From: an uncultured Collinsella sp.
Lineage (GTDB): Bacteria; Actinomycetota; Coriobacteriia; Coriobacteriales; Coriobacteriaceae
Assembly: GCA_900542825.1 (NCBI GenBank)
Contig: UQOY01000010.1
Location: forward strand, 1-64,000
Length of the DNA: 64,000 nucleotides
Reading direction: 5' to 3'
Shown one piece after another: positions 24,778 through 33,518 of this stretch. A model generated the notes under the pieces. The model worked only from the letters and a program-made list of their open reading frames with translations. It did not search any database and was not told the DNA's origin. Numbering within the stretch: position 1 is the stretch's first letter; every line of letters starts with the position of its first letter. The position numbers and the translations under genes were made by a program.

Positions 24778-27204
24778 CTACTCCACCGGTTTGAAGATGG
24801 TGGCCTGACCGAAGACGCTGCGGATGAGGTCTTTGGCCTCGTCCTCGGTCTGCGGGATGCTCGGGGCTGCGCCCTGGTGGCCGAAGGGGCTGCCGGCGCC
24901 GGGGTTGGACTCCCAGGGAGCTGCAGGAGCGTCCTCCTCTTTGGGGGCAGCTACAGCGGACTTGGGCGCGGGCGTCGCACCCGGCACGTCGAACGGAGGC
25001 AGATCGTCCCCGCTCGCATCGCCAGCGAAGCCGCCGACCATAGCGTCGTCGTAGGGCACCTGCTCGGATTCCCACGGCGCGGACTGCGCGACAGGCTGAG
25101 CTTTGGGGGCAGCCGAGCGCTCGGGCGCACGGGGTGCGGGCTCGGTCGGGAGCTTACCCGTGGCAGGAGCACCGGCGGGGTTGTCGGAGCGTAGCCAGGG
25201 GGCTTTGCCCAGGTCAGACGACTTGGGCGCGGGCGAGACGGGCTTGGGCGCGGGTGTCGGAGCAGCCGGTTTGGGCGCCGCGGGCTTAGGCGCCGACGAG
25301 GTCGATGCCGTTACCGGTGCCGCTTGCTGCTGCGGCGCGCTGGCGCTCGAGGATACAGGGGCCGCCGAGGACACGGGTTGCGGGTCCGCAGATGCCGCAG
25401 CCCGTGCAGATGGAGAATGCTCCTCATGTTGAGGAGCCGGCGTGCCACCCCCATCCAGGACATAGTCGACGGTACGACGACCGAAGACCGCGCAGACCGT
25501 CGGTAGGACCACCGACTGCGTATCGGCGCGACCGAGCATCTTAATGGCAAAAGTCGAACCCGCGGGGAACGAGACCGTGAGCTTGGAGCCGTCGTCGGCC
25601 GTGGCGCGGGCGTTGAGCAGAAGCCCTGCGTAGGAAGCCTGACGCGCCTTGACGCGCTCGACGACCTCGGCCCATTTGCGCTGCAGCTCGCCGGCGTCCT
25701 CGACCGCGGGGGTCTCGGCGGCGCCGGCGGCAGCAACCTGGGCGGCATTGTTGGACTGGGGCTGAGGCGTCGGAGCCGGCGCAGGCTGAGGTGCAGGCGC
25801 TGCAGGCTTGGAAGCTGACACGGGTGCAGGCTGAGCCGCCGGAGCGGCAGCACCACGGTCCCAAGGCATGCCACCCTGGCGCGCGGACGTAGCAGCAGGG
25901 GCAGCGGATACCGCCGGAGCGGCAGCACGAGCGCCCGAAATGAGCGTCGGCTGTTGGGCAGCAGCGGGTACGGATGCTGCAGGCGCGGCGGCCTGAGCAG
26001 CAGCCACGCTCGCCGGCACGGCGCCGTTGGCAACCATGGCCTCCAGGCGTGCCACGCGCTCGGCCAATGCCTCAATCGTTAAATCGGCCTCGGGACGCGC
26101 CAGACGCGTGCAGGCAATCTCGAGCACCAGGCGCACGTCGCTCGCGCCCCTCATCTCCAGTGCGGCATCGTCGAGCACCGTCAGCACACGGGCCAGGCGG
26201 TCGGCAGGATGCTCGCCAAAGGCAGCGGCCTCGGCAGCAAGCGCCTCGGCCTGCTCGGAGCCGCCCTCAAACAGCTCGGCACGAGCACCGGCAACGCAGG
26301 CAACGTACACGTCACGCACGTGCGCCACCAGGTCGCGCGTCAGCTCCAGCAGGTCGTTTCCTTCCTCGACCTGCGTACGGATCAGTCCATAGAGCTCGGC
26401 AACATCGCGATCGGCAATGGCGCGGGAAAACTCGCCCAGAATCTGGTCCGAAACCTCGCCTAAAAGAGAGCGGGCGTCGTCCGCATGCACAGAACCGTTG
26501 CCAAAGACGCTCAGCTGCTCCAGCGTGGACAACGCGTCGCGCATGCCGCCCTTGGCATGGCGCGCCACGATAGCCAGCGCCTCATCGTCGTAATCGAAGC
26601 CCTCCTGCTCGCACACGTATGCCAGGCGGTGCTCGATATCCTCGTTGCCGATGCGATGGAAATCGAAACGCTGGCAGCGCGAGAGGATGGTCTCCAGAAT
26701 CTTTTGCGGGTCGGTGGTGCACAGCACAAAGATCACGTGCGCCGGCGGCTCCTCAAGCGTCTTGAGCAGCGCGTTGAACGCCGCCGTCGTGAGCATGTGG
26801 ACCTCGTCGATGATATAGATCTTGTACTTGCCGCGCACCGGGGCAAAGTTGACGGAGTTGATGATCTCCTCGCGCACATTGTCCACGCCCGTGCGGCTTG
26901 CGGCATCGAGCTCGTAGACATCCGGGTGGTTGCCCTCGGCAATGAGCTCGCACTCCTCGCAAGTACCGTCGGGCATGCAGCCGCTTGCACCCTCGGCGCG
27001 CGCCGCCTCGGCATTGCGGCACAGCAGTGCCTTGGCCAGAATGCGCGCCATGGTGGTCTTGCCCGTGCCGCGCGGTCCGCAGAACAGGTAGGCGTGGGAC
27101 AGGCGCCCCTCGGTGATGGCGTGCTCGAGCGTCGAGACGATATGCTGCTGGCCCACCACGGAGTCGAAGGTGAGCGGGCGATACTTTCGGTACAACGATT
27201 CCAT
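24778..27204 (-). CDS. dnaX: DNA polymerase III subunit tau (gamma/tau)
   Basis: This 808-residue clamp-loader ATPase opens MESLYRKYRPLTFDSVVGQ, the family signature. Walker A is GPRGTGKTT (43-51). A zinc module uses Cys62, Cys76, Cys82 and Cys85, and Walker B is IIDEVHML (131-138). A sensor-1 and lid region follows (ILSRCQRFDF). The AAA+ and collar domains end near residue 370. The remaining roughly 430 residues are very rich in Ala and Pro with islands such as ELQRKWAEVVERVKARQASY, a tau-specific polymerase-binding candidate. I find no A-rich slippery heptamer, so a shorter gamma form by frameshifting is not supported. The ATG at 27204 has GGGGGAG upstream; in-frame codons to 27678 are non-coding in character and overlap the divergent gene. 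Confidence 0.94.
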   Translation of the reverse strand: MESLYRKYRPLTFDSVVGQQHIVSTLEHAITEGRLSHAYLFCGPRGTGKTTMARILAKALLCRNAEAARAEGASGCMPDGTCEECELIAEGNHPDVYELDAASRTGVDNVREEIINSVNFAPVRGKYKIYIIDEVHMLTTAAFNALLKTLEEPPAHVIFVLCTTDPQKILETILSRCQRFDFHRIGNEDIEHRLAYVCEQEGFDYDDEALAIVARHAKGGMRDALSTLEQLSVFGNGSVHADDARSLLGEVSDQILGEFSRAIADRDVAELYGLIRTQVEEGNDLLELTRDLVAHVRDVYVACVAGARAELFEGGSEQAEALAAEAAAFGEHPADRLARVLTVLDDAALEMRGASDVRLVLEIACTRLARPEADLTIEALAERVARLEAMVANGAVPASVAAAQAAAPAASVPAAAQQPTLISGARAAAPAVSAAPAATSARQGGMPWDRGAAAPAAQPAPVSASKPAAPAPQPAPAPTPQPQSNNAAQVAAAGAAETPAVEDAGELQRKWAEVVERVKARQASYAGLLLNARATADDGSKLTVSFPAGSTFAIKMLGRADTQSVVLPTVCAVFGRRTVDYVLDGGGTPAPQHEEHSPSARAAASADPQPVSSAAPVSSSASAPQQQAAPVTASTSSAPKPAAPKPAAPTPAPKPVSPAPKSSDLGKAPWLRSDNPAGAPATGKLPTEPAPRAPERSAAPKAQPVAQSAPWESEQVPYDDAMVGGFAGDASGDDLPPFDVPGATPAPKSAVAAPKEEDAPAAPWESNPGAGSPFGHQGAAPSIPQTEDEAKDLIRSVFGQATIFKPVE

Positions 27205-27319
27205 GGGTGCTCCCCCGGGTATACTGAGTCTTGTTGCCGCGACGGCCATGCGGTCGCACGGCATACTGCATTCATAATAACCCGTACGGCGAGCCCGCCG
27301 CGATAGGAGTCCAAAGAGC

Positions 27320-28036
27320 ATGGCAGACGCAGAGAGCAACCTCCTTCCCTCCGAAGCAGCCGACCAGGTCGAGGTCGCGCTCGAGGAGCAGGCCGCAGCC
27401 GACGACGGCATCCTGTACCTCAACGAGTACCAGTACGAAAACGACCTCGTCACCGACTTCGCCCGCCTGGTCGCCTCGCCCAGGCGCCGTGGCTCGCTGT
27501 ATGTCGCCGCCGCGATTGCCGCGCTCATCGGCATCGGCATGTTGGTGGCCGGCGGCAACTGGATCAAGTTTGGCGTCGTCCTGATCGTATTCGGCGCCTT
27601 TTTGGCCTGGTGGAGCAAAAACCTGCACCACACCCTCGCCCGCGACTTTATCGACGCCGTCGAGGCCGACGAGTCCATGGGTGGCCGCTATCGCCGCGTC
27701 GCCGCCAACGAGGACGGCCTGATGGTTTGGGGCAAGAGCGGCAAGTCGCAGTTCTTCCCGTTTGAAAAGCTCGACCACGTGCTCGACGGCGAGCGCATCT
27801 TTGTGGCCATGTTCGCCGACCAGGGCGTGACGATCCCTAAGGACACCTTTGTTCGCGGCGATGCCGAGCAGTTTGGCACCTTCCTTAAGGCACGCATCAA
27901 CAAAAAACTCCGCATCGAGACCAAACGCAAGAAGATGAAGGCAGAAAAGGCCGCCGCCGAAGCCAAACAGGGCGACAAGCCCCAGGAGACCAAGGGCAAG
28001 CAGCGCAAGCAGAAGAAGAACAAGAAGAAGCGCTAA
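27320..28036 (+). CDS. Membrane protein with a YcxB-like cytoplasmic domain
   Basis: This 238-residue protein starts with an acidic N-terminus and carries two short hydrophobic helices (about residues 59-77 and 82-98) as a hairpin. The middle region (about 105-205) looks like a YcxB-like/PH-type domain: a strand-rich stretch with GLMVWGKSGKSQFFPFEKLDHVL and DQGVTIPKDTFVRGD. The last 40 residues are very rich in Lys, Gln and Glu and should be disordered. Members of this family have no firm function. AGGAG precedes the ATG. It is transcribed divergently from dnaX and followed by the 62-bp-period hairpin array, whose first unit ends in TTTT and may terminate it. Confidence 0.65.
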   Translation: MADAESNLLPSEAADQVEVALEEQAAADDGILYLNEYQYENDLVTDFARLVASPRRRGSLYVAAAIAALIGIGMLVAGGNWIKFGVVLIVFGAFLAWWSKNLHHTLARDFIDAVEADESMGGRYRRVAANEDGLMVWGKSGKSQFFPFEKLDHVLDGERIFVAMFADQGVTIPKDTFVRGDAEQFGTFLKARINKKLRIETKRKKMKAEKAAAEAKQGDKPQETKGKQRKQKKNKKKR

Positions 28037-28092
28037 CCCGAGCCGGGGTCCAAACTCCGGCCGCCTGCTTAGGCGTAACTTAGATTGACAGC

Positions 28093-28262
28093 GGAAACCG
28101 CATCCCGTTTTGGCGCTCCAAAGTGGGATGCGGTTTCCTTTTGAGCGCCCATCCGGAAAGCGCATCCCGCTCTACGCCAATATTCTGGGACGCAGTTTCC
28201 GCAGACCACCCCATTCGGAAAGTGCATCCCTTAATTTGGTCGCAAAGTGGGGTGCGCTTTCC
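28093..28262. repeat. 62-bp-period array of GGAAASYRYRYCCC half-sites, array A
   Basis: Three units, each a forward and an inverted 14-bp half-site, lie at 28093/28125, 28155/28187 and 28217/28249. All three central gaps are exactly 18 bp and both gaps between units are 16 bp. Unit 1 is a perfect stem (GGAAACCGCATCCC / GGGATGCGGTTTCC) whose loop can also pair (TTTGG ... CCAAA). A partial seventh site (CGCATCCC) is at 28301. The array lies between two plus-strand genes, 56 bp after the first. Confidence 0.9.
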
Positions 28263-28333
28263 GAGCGAGCCAAAACAGAGCCAAGCCAGACAGGCAACCT
28301 CGCATCCCGCTATCCTCCCCATGCACCCGAGCG

Positions 28334-28342
28334 TGCTACACT
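28334..28342 (+). promoter_or_regulatory. Possible extended -10 promoter of the kinase/cell-wall operon
   Basis: TGCTACACT (extended -10 form) lies about 80 bp upstream of the kinase start in an otherwise empty gap. No good -35 box is visible. Confidence 0.35.
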
Positions 28343-28422
28343 AGCAGCATCTATGCCACCGCGAACGGCTCGGCTCCGCGCCCGCCGCTCGCAAACGAAC
28401 TTTAAACGCACGAGGGTTGGCC

Positions 28423-30276
28423 ATGCCGCTTTTCTCGCAACATACCGCCCGGTTCTCGCCGGACGTTCCTTTGGAGGGCACCAGCTCTCGCGAGCTGCTC
28501 AAGCGGTACCAGCCGCTCGAGACACTTGCGACCGGCGGTTTTGGCTCCATCGAGATCTGCCGCGACACGCACCTGCGCCGCCGCGTCGCTATTAAGCGCA
28601 TCCCCCTTATCAACGGTGCCGGCATGCCCGCCAGCGACATCATGGATGTCCTGCGCGAGGCGCACACTGCCGCCATGCTTCAACATCCCAATATCGTGCA
28701 GGTCATCGACTTTACACACGACACAGCCTATGCCTACCTGGTTATGGAATATGTCGATGGCATGTCGCTGGCCGAGTTTTTGCACCGCGTGGACGGCCAC
28801 TCACTTACCTTTGACGAGGCCGCGGCCATTGCCGATGCCCTGGGCCAGGCACTCACCTTCGCCCATAGTAATGGCGTGCTCCACCTGGACATTAAGCCCG
28901 CCAACGTGCTCATCGACCACTCGGGCAATGTAAAGCTCACCGACTTTGGCATGGCGCGACTGTCGTCCGCCGGTGGCTTTGGCGGCTCGCGCGGCGGCAC
29001 CATCGGCTACATGCCGCCCGAGCAGCTCGATATCGAGACCGGCACGGTCGACGAGCGCGCCGATGTCTTTGCCCTCGCCTGTATGATCTACGAGGGCCTG
29101 TGCGGCAGCGCTCCCTTTATGGCGGCCACGCCCGCCGACTCGCTCGACCGCATCATCGGCGGCGCCACCTATCCCAGCGAGCTGATACCACACTTTCCCC
29201 CGGGAGCCGAGGCCGCGCTCATGAGCGCGCTCTCCCCCATGCCGCAGGACCGCCCCAACAGCATCGAGGCATTTTGCGACCAGTTCCTTGCCGGTCTGGG
29301 CAGCGTACGCGAGGGCCGTCGCAGCCTGGAGCAAATGGTTGGCGAGCTTTCGGATGACGAGCAGAAGCTCGACGATATCGAGCCGTCGCACTACGAGGAC
29401 GACGCCATCGAGGTCGACCCCGCACTCGGCTGGGCGGGCACGCGCTGGAGCCATGCGCGCGACTACACCATGCGCACTATCTCGGCGCTAACGTGCGGCA
29501 CCTTTAGCTTTTTGCTGATGCAAACGGCCGGGGTCGCGGCGCTTCCCGGCCTGGTCATTGCGGCCATCGCGATCGGAGCGGCGGCTGGCCTGGCCCCCCA
29601 GATTGGCTCGGCCATCTCGGCTGTGGGCTTTTTGGTGCTCATGGCCAACGCCACCATGCAGGCACAGGGCATCCTGTCGATGCTGCCCGTCGCGGTGATC
29701 TTTGCCGCCGCCATGTCCGGTTGGTGGATCGCCTGGGGTCGCACCGAGACTGCCGCGAGCGCCACGCTCACCTGTGCACTCGCGCTTGGCTGTCTGACCG
29801 GCAATACCTTCCTGGCAGCTGGGGTCGCCGCCGGCGTCGCGTCATTTTGGCTCGGCCCGGCAAGCGCCGCCGCGGCAACGGGCATGGGCGCGCTTTTTGC
29901 CCGTCTGGCCACGGTCGCGCTTTCAGCTGGAGGCGTGCTGGGGCTCGGTAACGTTGCCGCAGCGCTGGGAGACCCGCTCCTTTGGGCTGCCTTTGTGCTG
30001 GTCGCGGCAACTGCCGCAGCGTCATCCGCGCTGCTCAATGCCCATGCCAAGCGTGCCGATCAGGGCTCAAACCTTGCCGCAATCGCCGCCATCGCTGTCA
30101 CCGGCATCGGCTACGCAGCGGCATCCTGTCTTGCACACCATATGGAAATTGCCAGCCTTGCAGCCGCGGTCATCGCCAAGGCGGCGGTTGCGGGAATCCT
30201 ATCCTCTATAATCGTTGGGATATGCCTATATTTGCTCGGATACCAAAGAACCTATACGGAGAGTGATCTTTCGTGA
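28423..30276 (+). CDS. Membrane Ser/Thr protein kinase with HLD catalytic loop
   Basis: This Hanks-type kinase of about 617 residues starts the cell-wall signalling operon. It has the glycine loop LATGGFGSIEICRD, the lysine in RVAIKRIPL, and a catalytic loop that reads VLHLDIKPANVL (His154-Leu155-Asp156), so the usual HRD arginine is Leu; DFG is at 174-176. The kinase region ends near residue 290, a linker with many acidic residues follows, and about ten hydrophobic helices fill the last 270 residues with no extracellular sensor domain. The absence of the HRD Arg suggests activity that does not need activation-loop phosphorylation. The start at 28423 follows GAGGG; the stop overlaps the next gene's GTG. 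Position corresponds to the kinase partner of PknB in mycobacteria. Confidence 0.86.
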   Translation: MPLFSQHTARFSPDVPLEGTSSRELLKRYQPLETLATGGFGSIEICRDTHLRRRVAIKRIPLINGAGMPASDIMDVLREAHTAAMLQHPNIVQVIDFTHDTAYAYLVMEYVDGMSLAEFLHRVDGHSLTFDEAAAIADALGQALTFAHSNGVLHLDIKPANVLIDHSGNVKLTDFGMARLSSAGGFGGSRGGTIGYMPPEQLDIETGTVDERADVFALACMIYEGLCGSAPFMAATPADSLDRIIGGATYPSELIPHFPPGAEAALMSALSPMPQDRPNSIEAFCDQFLAGLGSVREGRRSLEQMVGELSDDEQKLDDIEPSHYEDDAIEVDPALGWAGTRWSHARDYTMRTISALTCGTFSFLLMQTAGVAALPGLVIAAIAIGAAAGLAPQIGSAISAVGFLVLMANATMQAQGILSMLPVAVIFAAAMSGWWIAWGRTETAASATLTCALALGCLTGNTFLAAGVAAGVASFWLGPASAAAATGMGALFARLATVALSAGGVLGLGNVAAALGDPLLWAAFVLVAATAAASSALLNAHAKRADQGSNLAAIAAIAVTGIGYAAASCLAHHMEIASLAAAVIAKAAVAGILSSIIVGICLYLLGYQRTYTESDLS

Positions 30277-31283
30277 ACTTCCTGAACATCTTCGAGGACC
30301 ACGTGGCCGGCATCTTCGGTGCCACCCGTGCCCCGTTCTCCTTTAAGAAGCTTGCCAAGCAGGCCGCTCGCGACATGGAGGATCAGACTCTGGTGATCAA
30401 CGGCGTCAACACGGCGCCGGCACTCTATACCATCCTTATCGCCGCCGACGACGATCCCATGCTCGCCCCGTTCTACCCCGAGCTTTCGCGCGAGGTCCGC
30501 GAGTTCGTGAAGGCGCAGGCCGAAAAGCGCCGCTATGTCTTTGTCGGCGAGCCCCTCGTGCGCTTTATGATCGATCCGCAGCTGCGCGCCGGCAAGTTCT
30601 CGGTCTTTGCCGAGAACGTCGATGCCCCCACGCTCGGCCGCCTGTACGAAGAAGAGCGCGCCTATCAAAACGGCCTGGGCCAGAACAACTCCGCGGTAAG
30701 CCGTGCCGCCAGCGCCCCGCGCGCCGGCCAGCAGCAGTTTGCTGCCCCGCAGCAGCAGCGCCCCGCCGCCATGCCCCAGCAGCAGCCGACGCCTCGCGCC
30801 GCCGCTCCCGACCCGCTTGCCGTGGCAGACCCCTTCGCGCCTAGCGTCCCCGACCCCGCCGCTCCTATCCCGGTGCCGCAGACCGTCTCGCGCGACGCGC
30901 TTGCCGGCATGGGCGGAGCCGCCGCGACCGGTGCCGCCGTGGGCCTAGGCGCCGCAGCCGGCATCGCCTCCAACATGGCGAGCACTCGCGCCCCGCAGCG
31001 CCCGCTCGCCCAGCTCGTCGACGTCGTGAGCGGCGAGAGCCATAGCATCACCTCCGCACAGGTGACCATCGGTCGCGAGCGCTCAGTTTCCGACATTGCC
31101 CTGCGCGACCCCAACGTGTCGCGCCGCCACGCCCAGCTCACCTTTACGGGCTCGGATTGGTCGATCGAGGACCTCAATTCCACCAACGGCACGCTCGTCA
31201 ACAACCGCCGCATTACGCGCTGCCCGCTGCGCAACGGCGATCTGCTGACGTTTGGCCTGAGTACCTTTGAATTTAGGGGATAG
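30273..31283 (+). CDS. fhaA: FhaA-like protein: DUF3662 and FHA domains
   Basis: This 336-residue cytoplasmic protein is a probable adaptor that recruits phosphorylated cell-wall proteins. Residues 1-130 form an N-terminal DUF3662-type domain (MNFLNIFEDHVAGIFG), as in mycobacterial FhaA. A Gln-, Pro- and Ala-rich linker (about 140-245) follows. The C-terminal FHA domain has VTIGRERSVSDIALRD, SRRHAQLTF and LNSTNGTLVNN, with all phosphothreonine-contact residues present. A GTG start overlaps the kinase stop codon (GTGA), with GGAGAGTGA as ribosome site. Gene order, kinase-fhaA-fhaB-pstP-rodA/pbpA-pknB, matches the classical actinobacterial cluster. Confidence 0.92.
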   Translation: MNFLNIFEDHVAGIFGATRAPFSFKKLAKQAARDMEDQTLVINGVNTAPALYTILIAADDDPMLAPFYPELSREVREFVKAQAEKRRYVFVGEPLVRFMIDPQLRAGKFSVFAENVDAPTLGRLYEEERAYQNGLGQNNSAVSRAASAPRAGQQQFAAPQQQRPAAMPQQQPTPRAAAPDPLAVADPFAPSVPDPAAPIPVPQTVSRDALAGMGGAAATGAAVGLGAAAGIASNMASTRAPQRPLAQLVDVVSGESHSITSAQVTIGRERSVSDIALRDPNVSRRHAQLTFTGSDWSIEDLNSTNGTLVNNRRITRCPLRNGDLLTFGLSTFEFRG

Positions 31284-31289
31284 TCGCTT

Positions 31290-31706
31290 ATGAACATCGA
31301 TATCGTCCTTTTTGCAGGCCGCATCGTCTTGGTCGCCCTGCTCTATATCTTCCTGTTCGCCGTCATGAAGACCGGCGTGGGACTTGTGCGCGGGCAGCGC
31401 CGCGACTCGGCTATCTGGACGATTGATGTGGACAAGGGTCCGCGCGGTATCCGCGGCATCCACGTAGACATGCTCGGCCCCGTCATCGTCGGTCGCTCGC
31501 CGTCTTCGGACATCTGCATCAACGAACCGTTCGTCTCGGCCTCGCATGCGCGCTTTTCGCTGCAGGGCCCGGCGCTCATCATCGAGGACCTCAACTCGCT
31601 TAACGGCACGCTCGTCAACGGCCGCCAGCTCGTGGAGCCCGCGACGCTGCGTGAGGGCGACGAAGTCCAGATTGGCGACGTGGTCATGAAGGTGAACCGT
31701 CGATGA
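31290..31706 (+). CDS. fhaB: FhaB-like membrane FHA protein
   Basis: This is a 138-residue protein with one N-terminal membrane helix (IVLFAGRIVLVALLYIFLFAVM) and a cytoplasmic FHA domain: GPVIVGRSPSSDICI, VSASHARFSL, then DLNSLNGTLVNGR. In mycobacteria, FhaB (FipA) links PknB-family phosphorylation to division and wall synthesis; the same role is inferred here from sequence and order. It starts six bases after fhaA and its stop overlaps the pstP start (ATGA at 31703-31706). Confidence 0.92.
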   Translation: MNIDIVLFAGRIVLVALLYIFLFAVMKTGVGLVRGQRRDSAIWTIDVDKGPRGIRGIHVDMLGPVIVGRSPSSDICINEPFVSASHARFSLQGPALIIEDLNSLNGTLVNGRQLVEPATLREGDEVQIGDVVMKVNRR

Positions 31707-33502
31707 TCGACGAGGAGAACAAGTCCGCAACTATGACCGAGGCACCGGCCGCCGCCACAGCTGCGCCGGCCCACGCCGCTCCGGCGGGCTCCGCACCCGT
31801 GGAGCCCGAGGACACCGTGTTCTCCCTGCCTCTTTCGCATGTAACACATGATATTTCGGATCTCGCCGATAACGAGGACGAAGAGGATGCCGTAGCGGCG
31901 CCCATCGGCGCACATGCTGCGGAACAGCCCACAGCGCCCGAAGCAACCCCGGCGCCGGCTCACTTTGCAGAGCCCGTCGCCGCGGCAATCAACGAGAGCG
32001 CTGCGGTGTTTGCGGCACCCGAGCCCGCCGCGCCGGCGTTTCCCATGGCCCCGGCATCCGAGGTTGCGCCCGCGTCTACGCCGGCGCCCGAGCCTATAGA
32101 CGTCAGCCCGCAAGAAGACGAGTCGACCGCCCGCGTGTCCGAGGAGTCCGACTCCCCGGACACCGGCGATTCCGAATCAAACGCCGAGACCGGCACCGTC
32201 TCTCCCGGTGACACAGCCGAGATCGACGTTGCCGCCGTTGAGGCCAAGCTCAAAGACCCCGGCTCGACCATGAGCTTTGAGCCCCTGACCGAGGAGCGCA
32301 TCGAGACCGACTCGACCTATGATGCCGGCACCACCACGCAACTCATGTGGGGCGCCCGCTCCGACGTTGGCTGCGTGCGCCCGCACAATGAGGATTCCTA
32401 CCTGGTGCAGTCGCCGCTCTTTTGCGTATGCGACGGCATGGGTGGTCACGCCGCCGGCGAGGTAGCCTCTTCTATCGCTGTCGAGACTATAGCCAAGACG
32501 GCCCCGCAGTCCGCCGACGCAGCACGCCTGACCGCAGCCGTCGAGGCAGCCAACGCCGCCGTAATCGAGGCGGCCCTGAACGGCCTGGGCAAGCCCGGCA
32601 TGGGCTGCACAGCCACCTGCGCCTACATCGAAAACGACACGCTCGCCATCGCCCACGTGGGCGACTCTCGCGCCTATCTGCTCCACGAGGGCACGCTCAT
32701 CCGCGTGACCCGCGACCACTCCTACGTGGAGGAGCTCGTGGACGCCGGCGAGATCACGGCAGACGAGGCTCGCGTCCACCCCAACCGTTCGGTCATCACC
32801 CGTGCGCTGGGCTCGGACCCCGCCATGTATGCCGACCACTTCACTCTGCATATCGAGGAAGGCGACCGTCTGATCCTGTGCTCTGACGGCCTTTCGAGCA
32901 TGATTCCCGATAGCGATATCGAGAACATCGCCACGCAGTCCTCAACCGCGCAAATCTGCGTCGACAACCTAGTGGACGCGGCGCTTGCCGCCGGCGGCCA
33001 CGACAACGTGACCGTAGTAGTCGTTGACCTGGTTGACGATGGCGTTATGCGCGAGGCGCAACGCGTGCGTCGCCGCAACATTACCATCGCCGCCATCCTG
33101 GCCCTCGTCTTTGTGCTGGCAGCTGGCATCTGGGCCTACACGGGTGTCACCGGCTCGTACTACCTGGGTACCTACCAGGGCAATGTCGCCGTCTGGCGCG
33201 GCCTGCCCGGCAAGCCGCTCGGACTCAAGCTCCACTGGCTCGAAAGCGAAACCAGCATTAAGCTGTCCGACCTGCCCGAAGACACGCAAAACCGCCTCAA
33301 GGCGGGCATTCCGCAAACAAGTGTCGACGATGCACAGGACACGATATCCAAGTACCGCCACCAGATCGACGAGGAGCAGACCCGCCAGGTGATCGACGCG
33401 CAAACGATTCGCGACAACACCAATCAGGGATCGACCTCCGAATCAGATTCCGAGAAAACCGCCGAACAGTCCGCCGAGGCCGAAGCCTCCGATAAGAATT
33501 AG
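31703..33502 (+). CDS. pstP: PP2C-type Ser/Thr phosphatase, PstP-like
   Basis: This 599-residue phosphatase should reverse phosphorylation by the kinases of this operon. Residues about 215-450 are a PP2C domain with the metal-binding DVGCVRPHNEDSYL, VCDGMGGHAAGE, GDSRAYLL, LILCSDGLS and DNVTVVVVD. One membrane helix follows (about 462-482, ITIAAILALVFVLAAGIWAY), then about 110 extracytoplasmic residues with a Ser- and Glu-rich end. Residues 1-210 are an unusual N-terminal extension, rich in Ala, Pro and Glu, that typical PstP lacks. Start and stop couple it to fhaB (ATGA overlap). Confidence 0.92.
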   Translation: MIDEENKSATMTEAPAAATAAPAHAAPAGSAPVEPEDTVFSLPLSHVTHDISDLADNEDEEDAVAAPIGAHAAEQPTAPEATPAPAHFAEPVAAAINESAAVFAAPEPAAPAFPMAPASEVAPASTPAPEPIDVSPQEDESTARVSEESDSPDTGDSESNAETGTVSPGDTAEIDVAAVEAKLKDPGSTMSFEPLTEERIETDSTYDAGTTTQLMWGARSDVGCVRPHNEDSYLVQSPLFCVCDGMGGHAAGEVASSIAVETIAKTAPQSADAARLTAAVEAANAAVIEAALNGLGKPGMGCTATCAYIENDTLAIAHVGDSRAYLLHEGTLIRVTRDHSYVEELVDAGEITADEARVHPNRSVITRALGSDPAMYADHFTLHIEEGDRLILCSDGLSSMIPDSDIENIATQSSTAQICVDNLVDAALAAGGHDNVTVVVVDLVDDGVMREAQRVRRRNITIAAILALVFVLAAGIWAYTGVTGSYYLGTYQGNVAVWRGLPGKPLGLKLHWLESETSIKLSDLPEDTQNRLKAGIPQTSVDDAQDTISKYRHQIDEEQTRQVIDAQTIRDNTNQGSTSESDSEKTAEQSAEAEASDKN

Positions 33503-33518
33503 AAAGGGAGTGCCGCTT

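Noticed and set aside
24778..27204. Programmed frameshift producing a gamma subunit from dnaX
   Set aside because: No A-rich slippery heptamer with downstream hairpin was seen in the GC-rich coding sequence.
28093..28262. CRISPR-like spacing of short repeats
   Set aside because: Repeats are only 14 bp, alternate in direction and have 16-18 bp gaps; no cas genes are present. A CRISPR array needs direct repeats with longer spacers.
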